Origin: Prinia subflava
Lineage: Eukaryota; Chordata; Aves; Passeriformes; Cisticolidae
DNA: 64,000 nt
Reading direction: 5' to 3'
Assembly (NCBI RefSeq): GCF_021018805.1
Contig: NC_086247.1
Span: 3,913,230 to 3,977,229 of the forward strand
Numbering within the stretch: position 1 is the stretch's first letter; every line of letters starts with the position of its first letter. A program made the translations under genes and the position numbers. Shown here piece by piece: positions 58,481 to 64,000 of the stretch. The notes beneath the pieces were generated by a model. The model saw only the letters and a program-made list of their open reading frames with translations, was not told the DNA's origin and did not search any database.

Positions 58481-61400
58481 AAAGAAATTGGTCTCAGTTT
58501 AGTGAAGAGGCTTGGACATTATGAAACTCAAATGAATGGGCAGCAGAAACAGGTAAGAGGATTGGAGGTGAAATCTTTAAATAAGCTGGCCCAGTGTTTT
58601 CATCAGGAGGGCCTCGTGTGCTGTTCACAATTACTTCCTTCTGTTATGTTTGTTTTATTCTGTATTTTTATACACCACTGATATGGTGGAGCCCTGCCAA
58701 AAATGGATGTTAAAATGCCAAAAGGAGGAGAGGCTCTGCTGGAACCTTTCTAAATCAGTAGGAGCCAGGAAGCAGGGAAGCCACAGGCACTTCTGTTCGT
58801 GCACAGGTTCCAGCCCCAAAGTGCTGTCTCCGGAAGCTGCATTTTAGCTAATCGTGGAATTAAACCCATAATGATTCATCACAGCTTTAAGCAGGTGCAC
58901 TTTTAGCAAGGCTACTAATTGCCCTGAGAGAGCTGCAGCCCAAAAAGCCTAAGAGAGTCCAAATCCCTCTGCGAGGCACTAACACTCAGTACTAATTCAC
59001 ACAGAAGACCTTTCTTTGTTTGTTTTTAACATGAATACTGTCCTTGGCATCCTATAAGACATGCTACATTCCCATGGGGATAAATGGAGATTTGTTGCAG
59101 CTTTGACTGGTCTCTTGTCAGACACACAACATCTAATTCACTTCAGTATTTCTACTTGTCCTGCTCTGGTTGGATGTACATACTCCCACCATTACACTGC
59201 TCCTTCTAGCTGGGAGGGCTCAGATCTTTGATTGCTTTATCTCCTGTAAAGCAAATGAAAGGGGGATGGAGCTGGAGACTGCTGTGTGGCTCAGCCTCAA
59301 GGCTGAGTCAACATATCTTAAAGGACCTTTCTGTTTACACAGAATTTTATTGTGGGGTTTCCCCACAGGGAGCACCCAGTGTCTCACTGGGTGCTCCTCT
59401 CATCCCAGTCTTCAACTCTCCTATACGTGCCTACCTCTGGATTTGGTTTATGATTTAATCACAGGTTCAGGAAGGATGTGGTTCATCTCAGCTTAAATTT
59501 GGTGCTGAACCTGCTTGGGTGAACTGGCCCTGGGATGAATCTTTGCCATCATCAGTGAAAAGGGGAGGGCGGCTGCTCAAATGGAGCTGTTCTCATTGTA
59601 GGCCTCACTTTTGGGTTAGATCTGAGGAAAAATGTAGAGACCTGGCCTCTGATTGTCCTTGCTGAGCTAGGAAAGAAAGCCTGTCTGACACAGCACATAA
59701 AACGCTTCCCTTCCCACAGCCTTTTCCTCTCTTGTCAGTGAGAAGATGACATTTATATTCACACAGCATTCAGTACGAGGCACCCCCCACCCCATTTCAT
59801 CCTTGGGCGCCGCTCTAGTAAAAATAATAAACAGCTGAACGTGGTGGTGGGGTTTGGGAATGATTCCAGCTCACAGTTAAAGGACAGACCCGATTATTCC
59901 TTGATGAATAACAGCATTTACAGAAGGGCTTTCACCCTGAGGTGTTTCACAAATTATAAACATACATTGCCACATCACAGAACGGGTGAAACAGCCAACT
60001 TCAAAGTTTCAGTTGGGAAAATCCCACAGCCAGCCCAGTGCAGGGAGACAGCCACCTGCCAGATAGCAAAGGGCAAGGCAATCCTACACACAGGACTGCT
60101 GCTAAACTGGGACATGCCCAAGCTGCAAAGTAGACCACAACATCACCTTTCTTCTCTCTGGAAATTATCTGTATGGTCTTTAAATGCCTGTGTTTAAACA
60201 ACGTCACTCCCTCGGTGCCAAAGTTGAAACCATCTGTGTTTTATTGTGTTTCAACATGTCTGTAAGGTCCATGTGATTGTTCACCTTTATTTCCTCTCCA
60301 AACAAATGTTCCTCTCTATTTCCTTCACACATGCTTGTGCCAGCCACAAATGACTGCTGGTTGCTGCAACTCTACACCAGTGCAAAGACCCAAAGGAGAA
60401 ACTAAAAACATGCATAAAAGATATGTAAAAATGACAGCTAAAGGAATCTTAAAAAAGATGACTCAGGAGTTTTAGCTGAGAGTGTGTCAGGAAAATTCAG
60501 CTGCCCAACTTGCAGTTACACCTTTGAAAACCTGAGAGAGCGAAAGAGCCTGAACCTGAACATGGAAGTGAAGAGTGCACCCAAGGGTGGGTAAGGAGCT
60601 TCAAGGTGCCTGTGTCCTGAGGATCCAGCACCTTCCCTCTGACAGCAAATGTGGGACTGAAATGTGCATCACTGACCATCACTGACCACCCATGTGTTTA
60701 TCCATCTGTCTTCAGGAGCCTGGAGAGGGATCAGAAAATGGAACCTCATGCTCCTATTAGGTAACATTTTTACAGGGGAATCACAGGACAGAAATTTTGT
60801 AAAAAGCCAATGATCCAGTTGGTGTCCAACTGGTATCCTTTAGTTTGCATCCACCAGTTTGTATTAGGACTTTTTGCTTTCTAGACGGCTCCCTGCCTGT
60901 TCCAGTGAAGATCAAGAGGCTTCAGAGCTGGTGGTGAGCACAGAGGCTTTGCAACTGGGATTTTTCCCCAGTTTTAGGTACCACAACACAGGTTCATTCA
61001 TTCTCAACTGGAGCAGACTGAATCAGCAGATAGATGAGAAAGCAGCAGGACACCATTATTATTTCTTTATTATTCCCCACTTAGAAGTGAATAGGGAATA
61101 ATAAATTTAAATATTTGGATGTAACTGTCCAAAGAAATATGCAGGTCATGCAAAAATAAATGCTTCTCAAGAGTGTAGTTTATGAGACTACAAAATAATC
61201 ACAGAAATGAAATATAGGAACCCCCAAATTTGAGACATTTAGAAACCATCTGACCACTTTCTTCCCCCTCCTGGTTTTCCCAGTGCTCTGACTGCCCAGT
61301 TTGTTCTGCAAGGCCAGATTTAGTTTCAGAGTGATTAATTATTACCAGAAGCAACAATTTTTTTCAATCCCTTCTGGAGATCAGAGGAGGAGAAAAAAAA

Positions 61401-63204
61401 TGCAGCTCTGCCTCATGATTCCTGCTCTCAGCAGGGCTGGACTCTTGGAACACCACCAGGAGCTACAGGTGTAGCAAGACCATCAGGAGAGGATTTGCTC
61501 CATGTCCCAACTGACCCAACTGCTCACCCCTTCCAAGCTGACCTTCCTTTTCTTTTCTGTTATTTATATGAATGAACTCCTCCCCAAAGAGACTGATGGA
61601 CGATAAGAACTCAGATCATCCATTACTCACCTTGTGTTGGGTGGCTGCTGTGGTTGGAATGAGATTTGCATGTGGTCAAACACATGGTCCTACAATCACA
61701 ACCTCCCCTAATTGCATTCTAGCATGAGTCAAAGCCTGGCTGCAGAGATGCTGCCTTCCTATTTCATCCCTGTGATGGTTTCTGTTCTGGCTGCTGCTGC
61801 TGCTGAGAAATCCCTGCTTCAGATTAAAACTGAATCTGAAAGTGTTATTGAGCTTCACCACAAACGAGTCATTTTCAGACAGCAGATCCAGTTCCCAGTG
61901 GAACAGCCTTGCCCTTGCTGAGTTAAGCTCCCTGTGTCAGTGTTTCCTGTTTTCTCATGGTCTTTGGAACTTTATATTTAAGTCATATACAAGCATGAAA
62001 TCAGAATTTAGGTACACTAAGAAATATTGGAATTATAAATTATCTAATCCTAATAAAAGTATAGAAATAAATAGCTATGGAATACTGAAAAGGTATCTCT
62101 TGGGTCTGTCCTCAGTGAAGGACAGACAGTGTAGAAGACATGATTACACATTCTTGTGCCAAGAAGTGAGACCATGGGATGCGTAGACATTATCTCATTA
62201 GCATCCTGTTCATTCTCAAATCTAAATCCAGATAGCAATTGTTTAATTTGAATTTTGTGTGTATGTATCATTTGTTCATTGTCTACCTTTATGTAAAGTC
62301 AAGGCATTCAAGGCTGCTGCAGACACATGAATTTCATTCCTGTAGCAGATGAGCAAATTCTACAGGTCCTCTCTCTGGGTTCAAAAGGTGTCTTTGAAAA
62401 GGACAAATGTTTAAATTACTCTCTTTGCACCCAAGGAAATGAGTGAATTTGTGCTGACCATACCACTTACAGGTCACTGAAATATGTACCATGACCTAAA
62501 CCCTATTCCTTCCTTCTCTATCAGGACAAATGCATTAGGAGCATATCATGTGAGATGCTGCTATAGTTGGAGAAAGGAAAGACAATCTGATTAATCTAAT
62601 TCCCTGATTAAAATCACACCAACACCCTGGGGGAAGAGGACAAAAATCCTGTCTCAAAGTTTCATTCCACCCGTGTTGCCCTCCAGGTTTTGAAGCAGTC
62701 ACTGGTGCTGCACTTTGTTGATATCTGAAAGGAAGGCTGAGGTTACCTCCAACCGATTTTTTTTAACACCTTCAGATTACAAATCCTTTATGGAATTACA
62801 AACAAGAGGTTCTCTGGTTACAAAGGAGTGACATTAACCCCGGAAATTCAGACTCTCTCCCAGGACATTGCTCTGTGGATCATGGAACCAGCTTCCGAAG
62901 GGAGAGCCTGAAACACCAGCACCACCTGCAGCAGCCTTTCATCTTGCCAAGAGCAAGGCTGTGGGGGCAAAGATAACTTTTATAACACTGTGCTGGTGTT
63001 CCCACCTTGCTGCTGATACCCAAATGTGGCATTTTAATACTGTATCTATCATTGTACCAGTTTTAATGCAGCCCAGGGGAGTTTTGTGTCAGATTTTAAG
63101 TCTGACTGATGAGGGAGTTGATGTTGGGCTTCTGCAAGAACTTTGTCTTTTAACAGTACAAAATGCTGATGAAGTAACTAAAACAGTACAAACCCACTGT
63201 GAAA
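58481..63204. other. Long noncoding stretch
   Basis: No gene or mobile element supported. Small items: two adjacent hairpins (59351-59397) and a (CTG)5-like run near 61791. AT-rich, with short chance frames. Confidence 0.5.
59351..59397. other. Two adjacent perfect inverted repeats
   Basis: TGTGGGG-TTT-CCCCACA (59351-59367; 7-bp stem, 3-nt loop) is followed after one base by GGAGCACCCAGTG-TCT-CACTGGGTGCTCC (59369-59397; 13-bp stem, 3-nt loop). There are no mismatches in either stem. No U-tract terminator context applies in a vertebrate genome. Confidence 0.95.
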
Positions 63205-63960
63205 CACATTAAATGGATTAAGAATTGGCTAACTTCAGGTCTTAAATATTATTATAACCAGAGAAATTTTCTTAGAGTGGGTGTGTGTTTGGACAGGTCC
63301 CGTAGGGACTACTTCTTGGCTCTACACTATTGGATTTTATCAACAACTTAGGAAAAAAAAGCCTTTAAATCATTATAAATATTTTTTTCAGATGAAAAAG
63401 GCTGGGAAAATGGTCAAAAGAAGGAACCCAGGTCACTGATACCAATGGGTAATTGGCAGTCTGAAGGTAAGCAAGTACAACCAAGTTAAGTCACAACATT
63501 GGAGAAAGAAGGTATTTGACTGGTGGGGGGCTGCAGTGGTTCTACACTGGAAAGCCATGACCAAAAAAGGGTTGCAAGTCACAGTGAGTAATCAGCTGTC
63601 CATGAACTGACCTAATCTTTGTATGTATAAGCAGAGGAAATCCAGGGAGAAGAGGGTGATAATGTTGTCTGGGTATTCCCCATCTCCTGAAACTGCTGCC
63701 AACACATTGTGCCCTGCTCTTGCATCCACAATGCAAGTGAGAGGCTGAAAAGCTGGAGACAATTCAAGAAAGAGGCACAAGAATGTACACAAGTCTGTGA
63801 AAGATGAGTTACAGGGAGAGATTTAAGGAGCTTGGTCCATTTAGCTCATCAAAAGAAAGCTAAAGGGTGGCTGGACCCTGATCCAAGAACCTCCAGGGAG
63901 AAATTCAGTATCAGTTGTCTTTAATCTCACTAACAGGAATGTCCCATGCCACCAGCCTTG
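63205..63960 (+). mobile_element. Old CR1 of the turtle-like family, ORF2 region
   Basis: Plus-strand landmarks in order: 'atggattaagaattggctaacttcaggtctt', 'ggacaggtcccgtagggactacttcttggctctacactattgg', 'aacccaggtcactgata', 'cagtgagtaatcagctgtccatgaactga', 'gagatttaaggagcttggtccatttagctcatcaaaagaaagctaaagggtgg'. These follow the reverse-transcriptase to C-terminal part of ORF2 in the old amniote CR1 family over ~740 bp, with many indels and stops. It may continue past the right edge region. Confidence 0.75.
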
Positions 63961-64000
63961 CTCTGAGTTCCCACACCAGGGGCACACCTTGGGCGTGTCC

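Overview
The window looks like avian nuclear DNA, probably from a neoavian or passerine bird. The evidence is abundant CR1 LINE copies with the typical bird CR1 3' ends, several solo LTRs of families I recognise from bird genomes, and long AT-rich noncoding stretches. I see no bacterial, phage or organellar genes, no tRNA or rRNA gene and no CRISPR array. Most open frames in the window are chance frames; many begin at GTG, TTG or CTG and carry no protein-like content.

The one supportable gene piece is at the left edge. A CpG-rich promoter (about 1960-2450) drives a minus-strand first coding exon (2050-2133): 28 codons from a strong Kozak ATG, ending exactly at CAG|GTGAGC. The peptide resembles the N-terminus of DENND3, a DENN-domain RAB guanine-nucleotide exchange factor, so positions 1-2049 would be its first intron. 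Its 5'UTR has a 21-bp tandem repeat, and a 65-bp minisatellite lies just upstream of the promoter. If the call is right, the remaining ~61 kb is upstream of DENND3. In other vertebrates that gene's head-to-head neighbour is PTK2, so this could be the DENND3-PTK2 intergenic interval or PTK2 5' flank; I found no PTK2 coding exon.

The rest is noncoding and repeat-bearing. Young and middle-aged CR1 3' ends lie at 2960, 6165, 7540, 9195-9835, 13990, 16545, 20930, 43362, 44300, 45085, 46815, 57975 and 58214. A CR1 ORF2 fragment lies at 5505. An internally deleted CR1 that keeps ORF1 and ORF2 pieces lies at 29998-31425. Very old, turtle-like CR1 copies lie at 4055, 37690, 56340 and 63205. Solo LTRs lie at 14100-15149, 15650-16215, 36985-37402 and 41916-42590, with no retroviral coding region. 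Simple repeats include a ~370-bp (AGAGG)n array at 33379-33746, a T39 tract at 3670 and smaller microsatellites.

I did not find a new multi-gene system. The most interesting unexplained items are the promoter and its minisatellite, a small CpG-rich patch behind a textbook splice-acceptor-like tract (11298-11470), a TAAT-rich cluster with a perfect 22-bp palindrome (47637-47705), two adjacent perfect hairpins (59351-59397), a four-tract G-quadruplex candidate (54131-54166), and the large purine/pyrimidine pentanucleotide array.
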